NCBI GenBank assembly: GCA_037501455.1 | Contig: CM074862.1 | Coordinates: forward strand, 54,343,501-54,407,500 | From: Lantana camara | Lineage: Eukaryota > Streptophyta > Magnoliopsida > Lamiales > Verbenaceae | Length of the DNA: 64,000 nucleotides | Direction: 5' to 3' | Shown: positions 46,468 to 57,736 of the stretch, one piece after another | How the letters are laid out: each line of letters opens with the position of its first letter | Numbering within the stretch: position 1 is the first letter of the stretch | The notes under the pieces: model-generated | Told to the model about the DNA's origin: nothing | What the model saw: only the letters and a program-made list of their open reading frames with translations | Database searches by the model: none | Program-made: the position numbers and the translations under genes

Positions 46468-47338
46468 TCCTTACTTGCTTTCCATTCGTATTGGCAGTTG
46501 ATTCGGGAAGAAGAAGAAGCTCTCACCCAGGGACATGCCCATGGCGTTCCCAAAGCTTTTTGGGGGACACCCCTCTGTCACCCTTGGGCTGGGGTGTCTA
46601 TACTGAGACACACTCATGTCTCACTTTGTTCTACAAGGAAGATACACCCGTGTCACCCCCTTTGGCAACCATTTAATGGCTGCTACGTGGTGGTTTCCGT
46701 TTAGCCATTTTTCTTTCTCCGTTGTGATGTTATGTGATGTTTGCTTGTTTTTCTTGCTATGTTCTTGATTATATTTGATTTATCCCTCCCCAATTATGAT
46801 CCTAACATGTTATATATTGTAATATGTTATGTTTCGTTATTTATTTTAAGTTTATGGCCTTGATTGCTAGGTATAATTGTGACATGAATTCATGATTGTA
46901 TAAGTGATACGTTTAATCTTTTCTTATGTTGTTTGCCTCCTTTATGCATTTTAAAGTTATGAACGCTTATGTTATGCTATAATATGATATGTTATGAGAT
47001 TGTTTAATAGGATATGATTTTGATTCTTGAATTGTCTTTGTGATACTTGGTTATTTGCTCCGATAAGCCTAAGTATGAATTTATATGACATGTCTTGCAT
47101 CCACTTGCATTTGTATGCGTCGTCGTGCATCTAATTGGTTTGTGTTCGAGTCTATGTCTTAAGTATGTGTTCGTTTGTCTCATAATTGAGTTTGAGAGGT
47201 GTCGGATCCACCATTTAGCGTCTTCTTGACAATCAACGCTCGTCCTAGAGAACTTTTGGTAAAAGGTGAGGTTTAGGTTTGTTTCTTTTTAGTTAATACG
47301 ACCTACAACCCTACGTGCTCATTTTCAAGGCCCGCATG
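46468..47338 (+). mobile_element. LTR H, part 2
   Basis: Between solo LTR I and element J; aligns with LTR F 20,384-21,246. Includes the palindrome block and the AAAGGTGAGGTTTAGG motif near 47,263. Ends with GCATG, the target site of J. Confidence 0.9.
46528..46660 (+). repeat. Palindrome block of LTR H (GACAC type)
   Basis: Cognate of 20,438-20,576 in F. Units such as GGGACATGCCCATGGCGTTC and TGAGACACACTCATGTCTCA have lost parts of their symmetry; several changes fall in the stems. Confidence 0.75.
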
Positions 47339-50300
47339 TGTGACAACCCGTATTCTCAGCAATCCAGGTACGATGTCTCGGGAGAGTTTAATTCAGTAAT
47401 TATGTGAGTTGCATGCCTTACATGTCAATTTGTATTCTATTTTAGTTATGTGCGCATTAGAATTTAATTAAATGTACTTGGACTAAATCGTCCAATATTT
47501 GCAAATTAGGGACGTAGTTGTAATTAGGATGTTTTTAGCCCTCGTGGCTACCTTGAGCTCGAGAATTCGAATGCGAATTCCGACCTTATCTTTGAGTTCG
47601 TTTCGATGATTCGGATTCAATGAAATTAACATTTTATCTTTCTAAAGCCATTTGATCGCCCTACCGTTTTAAAATCCGATCCGAATGGATCGGATACCGT
47701 TTGACCCTACCCTTCTGACCGACCCGTTTCAAGCCTTGAAGGCTGAAAATATCAGCCTTCCTCTCCCGCTCCCACTTTGATCGATCAATACAAGGAAAGA
47801 GAAGAGAAGAAGAAAGCCCCCCTTTTTGGCCTTACAAGCTTGGAGCTCGAGCTTGCGAGATCCGACCACCCGGTCGAAGAACCAAGGTAACCATTTTATT
47901 CCTCTCGTTACGTGCTTTGTTTCTACGTGTATTTTGCGCCTTCATTTCATGTCTAGGTGCTTATTTGGGGTATTGATGAATAGTTTCGGGTTCGGGATTT
48001 TGTATGCTCGGGTTTGTTTCGGGTGACCTAACTTGCATTTATGTGATCTACGTGTTATACATGCTTTGTGGTATGAATTTTGGGATGTTTTGTGGTTGTT
48101 TCAGGCCGTTTTGGTGTTTTTGTTACTGTTCCCGATGCTATGGATGTGCTGGTACGAGCTCGGTCGCACCCACGATCGAATTATTTCTAAAAATGGTCGC
48201 CCCCGCGACCGTCCTCCAGGAGATTCTTATGTTTTGCCTTCGCGGGCGCGACTGGTTTCTAGTCCAATTTTGTTGCGGCCGCACTGACCTCATACGTGCT
48301 CCGTTTTGTCTGCATTTTGAGCTGTAGAAATATTTTTGAGTTTAGAACAAGGAATCACCTCAAAATTGGTTCTAGATTGTGAGATATAACCTTTTGAATT
48401 TTGTGTTGCGACTTTGCCGGAATTCTGCTTTCGTTCAACTTCAAACCTACGTCATTTTCGCCTCGCTTTGAATAATCATTTGAGCAATATACTATTTGAA
48501 AGATCTATGTGTCTAGTTTCATTTCCAATAAAAAAAATTAATTTCCATTTCTCAAACTCAAGTTATCATCGTTTTTCTACAGCTTGTCCGCTTCATAAAA
48601 TTTCCAGCTTTTGTCCATTTTGGCTCAGAACCATTTCCTGTGCTCTTCTTTCGATTTTCATGCACCTTTTCACTTCTGAACTTGTAATATCATGCTTATG
48701 TGTATGTATTTGCTCGTATATGCATTTTAGGTTGCTTGAGTAATGTTAATTGTTTGCACGAAGCACATATGCTCCTTGTTATATATCTCCACTTTGTGAA
48801 ATGCATTTAATTGTATAAAATGAGTTTGAATATGAACCTTGCCTATGTGTTTGCTTCTCTCAACTGAAAATGCATATGCCGTGTGTCTTTGTGGTTCATC
48901 CTAAGTCTAAGTTCTATATTTTGTCCTCAGTTTGCTCTGGTACATCCGGGGTGGTGTCCCATCATTTGTGTTGATCCCGGGGTGGATCATTCTAAATGTT
49001 TGTCTTCCGTTGGTGTAAGGTGAGGCTAGGTTATAGTTAAGCCCTATAAAACGTCTTTGTTTTCAATGTATGTGAACTATAACCTTAAGTATAAGTAAAT
49101 ATGTGCGAACTACATAAGTTTATGAATGTGACAAGTCTTTGCAAGTATGATGACCTATGTACAAGCCTATGTACGCTTGTTTTGGTATGTTATTATTTAT
49201 TATGGTTGCAACATCAAACTATGCTTCAAACGGTGTGCCTGTTACGAGCCGAGAGCTACGAGCTATGGATGTGTTATCGATATGACACGGAGAGGTATGT
49301 AAAGCATAGTTGTTGCAAGTTAAGGTTGTTATATACATTTGTTATGTTAAGTTCTATAGCGGGTTATGTTATGATCTATTGTGATATGTTCGGTATGATA
49401 GGCTCCGGAGTTATGGGGACGGGAGACCCCGGATGACCATGGGGTCGCCGGTTATCACCCCTGTGCACATCTCCACAGTTTGATAGGAATAACCCTGAAC
49501 TCGCCAGGAGGTTTGGTAGGGGGATGGGAACCTGAGGATTTGAGTGTTCGCGCTCCCCTCGTCTGTATGGTTGGATAGGGTTGTGTAACCCTTCCATCAC
49601 CGGAGAAGGAGGTATAGATGATATGCATGCTATGCTATGATTTGATTTGATTTGTTTTGTATGATTAGTCGGAGGAGCCTGGGATGGGATTAGGTACTCG
49701 TACCCACCGAGTTATGTTCATATGTTCTGTTAAGTTCGTGAGACGGGGATAAACTCTTTATTAAGTTAAAATATGGACCTTTTAAAAGTAAATTATGACA
49801 TAAACGATTTGCTATGATACGATATGTCTTGTTATGTTCGTTAAGTATGAATCTGTTAAGTTATGTTTGTTTCATTTTTGTTAAGAAGCCCCTTTATGTA
49901 TGTATCACGGACAAATGTTTTGGTGTGTAAAAAATATCCCTGAGTTCATGAGCATTGTATGTTGTATTTGCCGTGCTCTATTTATATAACGTGTGTGGGT
50001 AGCCCCTCACTTAGTCCGTGTGACTGACCTTTCTCCTTTTATTTTTAGTGTGCAGGTTGCTTGGAGTTCGTGCTAGGCGGAGTGTCGAGTCCTTGGTGTC
50101 TGTTGTGTTTGTTGTTTCGTTCGGATCTGTCGCATTTCATACGATTCGGATTCTTGTATAAGTATGAATATTTGATTATATATGCATTGTTTATTATGTA
50201 TATTCGATTTCGGGACAGGCTTCTAGGGACAGAATTGAACCCGTTTGCATTTATAATTTATGTTATTATTCGGGATTAGGTATCTATGCTAGTTGAAGCC

Positions 50301-50528
50301 ATCACCTGCTGCTTGTGATTCATTTATGTAAATGTATGACTCGCTTCCGCATACGCATTCATTTTTGTTGGTTTGTTTAAATTAAAGGGTCTACGTTCCG
50401 CCTAGCTTAGGTGTGTGTCTGTCTGTCTTCCGTTTGCCTCTGCTAGGTTCATGTACGGGTTTCCCATCTCGTATGTGGATTGGGCTTTGGTGCGGGGGAT
50501 GTGGTTACCCACCATGCGGGGTGCTGCA
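47339..50528 (+). mobile_element. 5' LTR of element J
   Basis: TGTGACAACCC...GGGGTGCTGCA, 3,190 bp. Landmarks: GAATTCGAATGCGAATTCC near 47,563, donor-like CCAAGGTAACC near 47,882, palindromes at 48,155-48,290, the CCGGGGTGG/CCCGGGGTGG pair near 48,947-48,984, AAGGTGAGGCTAGG at 49,018, an ACTCGTACCCACCGAGT hairpin near 49,703, CTTAGTCCGTGTGACTGACC near 50,009 with TGTGCAGG, TGCTAGGCGG at 50,071 and CCGCCTAGCT at 50,398. Confidence 0.93.
48155..48290 (+). repeat. Palindrome block of element J 5' LTR (GCGGCCGC type)
   Basis: Four units: TCGGTCGCACCCACGATCGA, GGTCGCCCCCGCGACC, TTCGCGGGCGCGACTGG and TTGCGGCCGCACTGACC. The 3' LTR copies at 54,113-54,250 differ mainly at CpG sites. Confidence 0.8.
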
Positions 50529-50536
50529 TCATAAAG

Positions 50537-50548
50537 TGGTATCAGAGC
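50537..50548 (+). other. Primer binding site of element J
   Basis: TGGTATCAGAGC, perfect initiator-Met tRNA type, 8 bp after the LTR end. Confidence 0.93.
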
Positions 50549-50804
50549 TCTGGGTTGCAAAACCAGGGCTCAGAGTCATGTCGTGTCAGTCTAATTCGAA
50601 CGACAGAGGACAATGTGGTTATGTGCACGTATTTGCATAACAATTTGTTATAATATACGTTTGAACTCTTTTCACTTTGCTGCTTTTACTTTTCGTGAAG
50701 CATTACATCTTCCTAATTGCTACTACTTGATTTAATTATGTGCCATCCTCATGTACTAACCGGCATGCATATATACCTATATTGTAGTTGTTGAGAATTT
50801 CAGG

Positions 50805-51762
50805 ATGCCACCACGTCGACAAGATTTAGGTCAACCATCCCGTCTACATCCTTCTAGCCGAGAGGAACCATCAACCGAAGCACAACCTATGAATCCGATG
50901 GAAACATTATATAGGGACTTCCGGACCTTCAATCCTTCCCAGTTTAAAGAAGGATGGATCTCTGAAGTAGAAAGTATCTTAGAAATATGGCCGTCCAACT
51001 CCCAAGATAAAGCCTGTCTTGCCATTCTACTCCAACAAGGACAAGCGAGATAATGTTGGAAAAGAGTTGCCCCACAAATTGAAGCAACGAGCGAAGGATT
51101 GACATGGGATACCTTCATTTGGAAATTAGAAAACGGTATACTCAAGAAATTTCACGAGACCGAAGATTTGAAGAGTTCCGTACCCTAAAACAAGAAAATA
51201 AATGGTAATGGAGTACATTAAAGAATTTGAGAGGCTAGGCACTTACGTGCCTTTTATTATGAACAACGAGGAGATGAAGACTTGGCACTTCATGGAAGGA
51301 TTTTGTGATGAGTTTAAGGAGGCCTTAATTACGGAGGATACGAGCACATAGGATAAAGCTACAACGAGAGCTTCAAGGGTTGAGAATCGAAGATTAACAA
51401 GAGGTAAAGAAGAAGAGAATTTGGGACCGAGAAGTGAATTGGGATTATGCTCGAATCTACAAGTGGAGGAAAGATTCCCTCTCCCCGATACTCAAGGTAA
51501 GAAGAAGATCCGAGGAATGAAGCATAAGGTTGGGAATCCTTCAAAACTAAGAAAAGAACCTCAACCATGTGCCTATTGTAGAGGAACCAATCACACTTAC
51601 AACATGTGTTGGGATCGGTTGAAGAAGTGTTACACATGCGGATCAAAGAAGCATATGGTTTCCGAGTGCGAGCAGTCAAAGGTTAACAAACAAAGGATAT
51701 GTGAACAAAATCTTCAATTTGGAAAACAACATGAATCTGAGGATGGAGGTATTTGCTATTAA
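50805..51762 (+). pseudogene. gag: gag of element J (broken)
   Basis: Starts MPPRRQDLGQPSRLHP at 50,805. The core is recognisable: WISEVESILEIWPS, CLAILLQQGQAR then a TAA where CWKRVAPQ continues, GLTWDTFIWK, then a frameshift near 51,130, EFERLGTYVPF and MEGFCDEFKEAL in another frame, and the last frame with CAYCRGTNHTYNMC and CYTCGSKKHMVSEC, two CX2CX4HX4C knuckles at 51,569-51,670. Stop near 51,760. Gag would bind and package RNA. At least one stop and one frameshift make it inactive. The knuckle pair has the same layout as in N and F-H. Confidence 0.85.
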
Positions 51763-53301
51763 CATTCTTATGCGCTTGAGTGGAAATTATGTAATGCATA
51801 GCATCGGCATTATAACCCAACATGGATATTCAGTGTTTGCTTGCTAGGATGTCGTTTCTTTCAACCTTCAAGTTTGGTATCTTACGAAGTTGGAAGAGAT
51901 GGTTAGTGCTGGTTGGAATTAAGGACTCTCTTTTAAGAGTGGGTTGAAGATTGTAGGGTGACTCGAAGAAGGGGTCGAGGAAGTTTGGTTTGGAAAGCCT
52001 AAATGAGGTTGAAGATTTAGATTTGGGGGTACACCTTGAAGGAAGTTTAATTTCTATGGAGGATTATTTTACTGGGAATAGGACGTGATTTATTGAGAAT
52101 CTGGGTTCGAGAGATAACAAAGGTGCCGGAATTAATCCATGACAAACAAAGGAGGAGAAGTATCAAGGATTTCCACTAACGGTATAAATTAAACAAACCC
52201 AATGTCGGCTCAATTTGGGACTTAGAGACAAACCTGATCAACAAAAATTACGGTGGCATGGTGAATGTCTTTCTACTTAACAGTGCCTTTGGAGAAGAGA
52301 ATTTGAAGCAGATTGTTAGGAGGCCTCATTTGGATTTCGTGGGGCTGTAGAATTTCCAAAGAAGAAGAGTGCTAGCCTTGGGGAAAATAATTTCCATGCC
52401 CAAACGAATTTTTGTGGGGAATGATTATAATTTCGGAGCGAGGCCAATTCTTGGATGTTCCTATAAGACACGTACTGGCAAAGGAATTCGGGTTATGGGA
52501 GTGATGATGAGCGATCATAGTGATTAACCGAAGTCCGAAGATTTCATGTTCTTGGGGATTGTGAACAAGACCAAGAGAACGTTTAAGAGAGATAAAATTT
52601 GAAGAACTTTCAAAATTAAACATCAACCGTAGGACGAAGATTGGGTTAGAAGAATTCCGAGGATGGGCAACAACTACGGGATGAAGATCGGGATGATATT
52701 CGCCACACAAGATATATTGGGAATTTCAGGGCATAAATATGGGCAAGGAGACCTCGGCTTTGATCAAATCAAGATACCATGAGATTTTCCACATCGGTGA
52801 ATGGTACACTAAAACATACATATCACGTGCATCATGCATTTTTAGTTTTGTTTTGTGTTTTGAGTGTTCGATAGTGTTTCTTCGGTAAGATGAGGGTCGT
52901 GTTTTGCAACATTTCCACAAGCCTCTTTGAAGAGTCGGTGATGTATGAAGAGGGGGTTCGGATGTTAGACACTTCAGACCTTAGATCGTGGACAAGAAGG
53001 AGGTTCGTGGGTTTTAACTGTGCCTTTTGAGAGGACACCGAACTCGAGATTTGACTCAAATGAACTCAAATGGTGAGATTTGAATCTACTTTAGACGCTC
53101 TTTATCGTGCGAGTTGATCGAACAATTCAAATAACCGGATCAATTTGGAGAATTCAAAGCCCTTGTTCTTGAAGGCCATTCTTGAGCTAACCCTCATCGG
53201 GATGTCATGAACCTCGAACTTGGGGTGAATACGGAAAGTTATTCGATCTTGAAACTCGAGCAGGCGAACCAGGGGACCAGGTTCTCTTAAGTGGGGGAGT
53301 T
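51763..53301 (+). mobile_element. Post-gag tail of element J (no recognised pol)
   Basis: About 1.5 kb up to GTGGGGGAGTT, the polypurine tract. I searched by eye for the protease DTG/DSG, RT YxDD and integrase motifs and found none. The conserved post-gag box is at 52,796-52,842, and the last ~120 bp (GAACCTCGAACTTGGGGTG onward) resembles the tail of F-H. It could be a very decayed pol or unrelated filler. Confidence 0.6.
52796..52842 (+). other. Conserved post-gag motif in element J
   Basis: GGTGAATGGTACACTAAAAC then ATACATATCACGTGCATCAT; equivalent to 30,542 and 41,888. Confidence 0.7.
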
Positions 53302-56300
53302 TGTGACACCTCGTCTTCTCAGCAATCCAGGTACGATGTCTCGGCAGAGTTTAATTCAGTAATTATGTGAGTTGCATGCCTTACGTGTCAATTTGTAATC
53401 TATTGTAGTTATGTACGCATTAGAATTTAATTAAATGTACTTGGACTCAATCGTCCAATATTTGCAAATTAGGGACCTAATTGTAATTAGGATGTTTTTA
53501 GCCCTCGTGGCTACATTGAGCTCGGGAATTCGAATGCGAATTCCGACCTTGTCATTGAGTTCGTTTCGATGATTCGGATTTAATGAAATTAACCTTTTAT
53601 CTTTCTAAAGCCATTTGATCGCCCTACCTTTTTAAAATCTGATCCGAATGGACCGGATACCATTTGACCCTACCCGTGTGACCGACCCGTTTCAAGACTT
53701 GAAGGCTAAAAATATCAGCCTTCCTCTCACTCTCCCACTTGGATCGATCAATACAAGGCAAGAGAGGAGAAGAAGAAAGCCCCTTTTTGGCCCTACAAGC
53801 TTGGAGCTCAAGCTTGCGAGATCCGACCACCCGGTCGAAGAATCAAGGTAACTATTATATTCCTCTCGTTACGTGCTTCGTTTCTACGTGTATTTTGTGC
53901 CTTGATTCTGTGTCTAGGTGCTTATTTGCGGTGTTCATGAATAGTTTCGGGTTCGGGATTTTGTATGCTCGGGGTTTGTTTGGTGACCTATGTTGCATTT
54001 ATGTGATCTACGTGTTATGCTTGCTTAGTGGTGTGAATTTTGGGATGTTTCATGGTCGTTTGAGGCTGTTTTGGTGTTTTTGTTACTGTTTCCGACGCCA
54101 TGGATGTGTTGGTACGAGCTCGGTCGCGCCTGCGGCCGAATTATGTGTAAAATTTTCGCCTCCGCGACCATTCTCCAGGAAATGCTTCTGTTTTGCCTTT
54201 GCGGTCGCGACTGGTTTCCAGTGCAATTTTGTCGCGGCCGCGCCTACCTCATACGTGCTCCGTTTTGTCTAAATTTTGCCCTGTAGAAACGTTTTTGAGT
54301 CTAGAACACTCTCCAATTGAAATCACCTCAAAATTCGTTCTAGATTATGAGATATAACCGTTTGAATTTTGTGTCGCCACTTCGCCGGAATTCTGCTTTC
54401 GTCCAAATTCAAACCTACGCCGTTTTTGTCTCGCTTTGAACAATGATTCGATCCATATACCATTGGAAAGATCTATGTGTCTAGTTTCATTTCCAATAAA
54501 CAAAACTTAATTTCCATTTCTCAAACTCAAGTTATGATCGTTTTCCTACAGCTTGTCCGTTTCATAAAATTTCCAGCTTTTGCGCATTTTTGCTCAGAAC
54601 CATTTCTTGTGCTCTTCTTTCGCTTTTCTTGCACCTTTTCACTTCCGAACTTTTTCCTAACTTGTTATATCATGCTTATGTGTATGTATTTGCTCGTATA
54701 TGCATTTTCGGTTGCTTGAGTAATCTGAATTGTTACCACGAAGCACATATGGACATTGTTATATATCTCCACTTTGTTAAATGCATTTAATTGTGTAAAA
54801 TTAGTTTGAATATAAACCTTGCCTATGTGTTTGCATCCCTCAAGTTATAATGCATATGTCGTGCATCTATGTGGTTCATCCTTAAGTCTAACTTCTGTAT
54901 TTGGTTCTCAGTTTGCTCAAGTACATCCGGGGTGGTGTCCCATCGTCCGTGTTGATCCCGGGGTGGCTCATTCTTTGTGTTTGGCTTCTGTTGCTGTAAG
55001 GTGAGGCTAGGTTATAGTTAAACTCTATAAAATGTGTTTGTTTTCAATGCATGTGAACTACAACCTTAAGTATAAGTAAATATGTGCGAACTACGTAAGT
55101 TGATGAATGTGACAAGTCTTTGCAAGTATGATACGCTACATACAAGCCTATGTACACTTGTTTTGGTATGTTTTGATTTATTATGGTTACAATATCAAAC
55201 TATGCTTCAAACCGTGTGCCTCTTATGAGCCGTGAGCTACGATCTATGGATAGGCTATGGATATAACACGGAGAGGTATGTAAAGCATAGTTGTTGCAAG
55301 GTAAGGTTGTTATGTACGTTTGTTATGTTAAGTTCTATAGCGGGTTATGTTATGATCTATTATGATATGTTCGGTATGATAGGTTCCGGAGTTATAGAGA
55401 CGGGAAACCCCGAATGACCATGGGGTCGCCGGTTATCACCCCTGTGCACATCTCCACAGTTTGATAGGAATAACCTTGAACCCGCCGGGAGGTTTGGTAG
55501 GGGGATGGGAACGTGAAGGTTTGAGTGTTCGAGCTCCCCTCATCTGTATGGGTGGTTACAGTCGCGCAACCCTTCGATGACCGGAGAAGGAGGTATATAT
55601 GATATGCATGTTATGCTATGATTTGATTTGTTTTGTATGATTAGTCGGAGGAGCCCAGGATGGGATTTGGTACTCGTACCCGCCGAGTTATGTTCATATG
55701 TTCGGTTAAGTTAGTGAATTGGGGATAGACTCTTTATTAAGTTAAAATATGGACCTTTTGAAAGTAAATTATGAAATGAACGATTTGCTATGATACGGTA
55801 TGTCTTGTTATGTTCGTTAAGTATGAATCTGTTAAGGTATGTTTGTTTCGCTTTTGTTAAGGAGCCCCTATATGTATGTATCACGGACAAATGTTTTGGT
55901 GTGTAAAAACTATCCCTGAGTTCACGAGCATTGTATGTTATATGTGCCGTGCTCAATTTATATAACATGTGTGGGTAGCCCCTCACTCAGTCCGGGTGAC
56001 TGACCCCTCTCCCCTTTCATTTTTAGAGTCCTTGGTCTCTGTCGTGTCTATTATTTCGGTTGGGTCTGTCGCATTTCAGTCGATTCGGATTCTTTTATAA
56101 GTATGAATGTTTGATTATGTATGCATTGTTTATTATGTATATTCGATTTCGGGACTGGCTTTTAGGAACAGAATTGAACCCGTTTGTATTTATAATTTAT
56201 GTTATTATTCGGGAATAGGTATCTATGCTAGTTGAACCCGTCACCTGCTACTTGTGATTCATTTATGTAAATATATGACTCGCTTCCGCATACGCATTCA

Positions 56301-56467
56301 TTTTTGTTGGTTTGTTTAAATTGCAGGGTCTACGTTCCGCCTGGCTTAGGTGTGTGTCTGTCTGTCTTTCGTTCGCATCTGCTTGGTTCATGGACGGGTT
56401 TCCCATCTCGTATGTGGATTGGGCTTAGGAGCGGGGGATGTGATGACCCACCGTGTGGGGTACTACA
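53302..56467 (+). mobile_element. 3' LTR of element J
   Basis: TGTGACACCTCG...GGGTACTACA, 3,166 bp, after the PPT. A short deletion near 56,026 removes the pyrimidine/TGCAGG-TGCTAGGCGG segment present in the 5' LTR at 50,040-50,090. Palindrome block at 54,113-54,250. Confidence 0.93.
54113..54250 (+). repeat. Palindrome block of element J 3' LTR
   Basis: Units TCGGTCGCGCCTGCGGCCGA, TTCGCCTCCGCGACC, TTTGCGGTCGCGACTGG and TGTCGCGGCCGCGCC. Here the last unit is closer to a perfect GCGGCCGC palindrome than in the 5' LTR. Confidence 0.8.
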
Positions 56468-57736
56468 GCATGTGGTTGTACTATTAAATTTGTAGAATAG
56501 ATACGTGTTTATAATATATGTTTATGACTTTGTCATACGAATAAATGATTTTGACATATACGTACGAGCATATGTGAGCTTGAAAATGTTTTGCAACAAG
56601 GCTATGCCCCAAACCATGTATCTTCATGCAAGCTATGATCTTCTTCAACCTGTTATGATTTAGGATGACACGAAGAGGTATGCTAAAAGCATATGCTGAG
56701 TTGCAAGGTAAGGTATGCTAAGGTACGAAAGTATGTCACGTTATAAGTATGATAAGCATGTTATGTTGTGAGTTATGATATGTTAAGCTGGGTTCAGATT
56801 TGTCGGGCCCAGGGAAATGTGGGTAAGGACGCCTGGGATGGCAAGGGCCGTTGGGTTAAGCCTATGCACGATTCCCATTTGAAGTACTTACGTGCGAGTC
56901 TTGGAGGTTGAGGAGGAGTGGTGCTTCAAGCACAACGTGGGTTAGCTACCCCTTGTGTATTGGTAAGAGTAGTGAGGGTTTACTCCCCGAAGTAAATGTT
57001 GTTGGGGTTTGATTGGTTTATGATTTGAGTTTTCTGCTTTAATACGTTTATTAATAATTGGGGAGTTAGGGTAAGACCCGTACTCGCCGGGTATAAGAAT
57101 TCGTTAAGATATGCTGATTATGAAACGAGATAGGACCTTTATTGTAAGCTATTTCCGATTATGATATGAATATGAATAAGTTTGTTTTGAAATGGTTTTT
57201 GGTATTCTAAACCCTGTCCCGGTTCATTGTCTTTTATTTAATACTTGCTCTGCTCTATATGTATACTTGTGTGGGTGTACGTTAGCCCCCTCACTCAGTC
57301 GGTGGACTGACCCTCTCCTTTCAACTTTTCAATTGCAGGTTGGTTCGTGCTAGGCGGAGTCGTGAGTCGGTCAAGTTCTAGTCACATAGCTCGAGTTGCA
57401 TTTTCATCTGCATTCAATCACACTTTTGTATAAGATTTATATATGTTGGATGAATTATGTATAAATCATATGAATTGTTGTTTGTATATTTCGGGACAGG
57501 CTTCTAGGGATAGTTGAACCCCGTACTTGTTGATTTATATTTCTTGAATTTGGTATGCAAGCTTTCGCTTTGTTATTGTATTGCGCGCTCTGCTCCTGTC
57601 TTCGCTCTGCCTGGCCTAGCGAGTGTGTGTTGGTCCCCATTCGCTTAGTCTTGTTCTCACGTATGGATTTCTATTTCATATGTGGGTTTAGGTCTAGGTG
57701 CGGGGGATGTGGTGGCTCGCCGCTCCGGGCCCTACA
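56468..57736 (+). mobile_element. LTR H, part 3 (3' end)
   Basis: Resumes after element J with GCATG and aligns with LTR F from about 21,245. Contains hairpin CAGTC/GACTG at 57,295-57,310, pyrimidine tract, TTGCAGG, and TGCTAGGCGG near 57,347; ends GGGCCCTACA at 57,736. Confidence 0.9.

Larger units (their letters stand above)
47339..56467 (+). mobile_element. Element J: complete gag-only gypsy-type retrotransposon, TSD GCATG
   Basis: 5' LTR 47,339-50,528, PBS 50,537, broken gag 50,805-51,762, ~1.5 kb tail, PPT, 3' LTR 53,302-56,467; GCATG on both sides (47,334-47,338; 56,468-56,472). 9.1 kb. The two LTRs are clearly alike but carry many single-base differences, mostly C/T and G/A, so it appears older than element N. 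No pol recognised. Confidence 0.94.

Noticed and set aside
51763..53301. Hidden pol gene in element J
   Set aside because: No DTG/DSG protease, YxDD or DDE-type motif could be found in any frame; short open frames there lack family features.
53739..54272. 177-codon plus-strand ORF in the J 3' LTR
   Set aside because: The 5' LTR copy (47,826-48,327) is not open in the same way, and the frame crosses a putative splice donor and the palindrome block; it is non-coding LTR.
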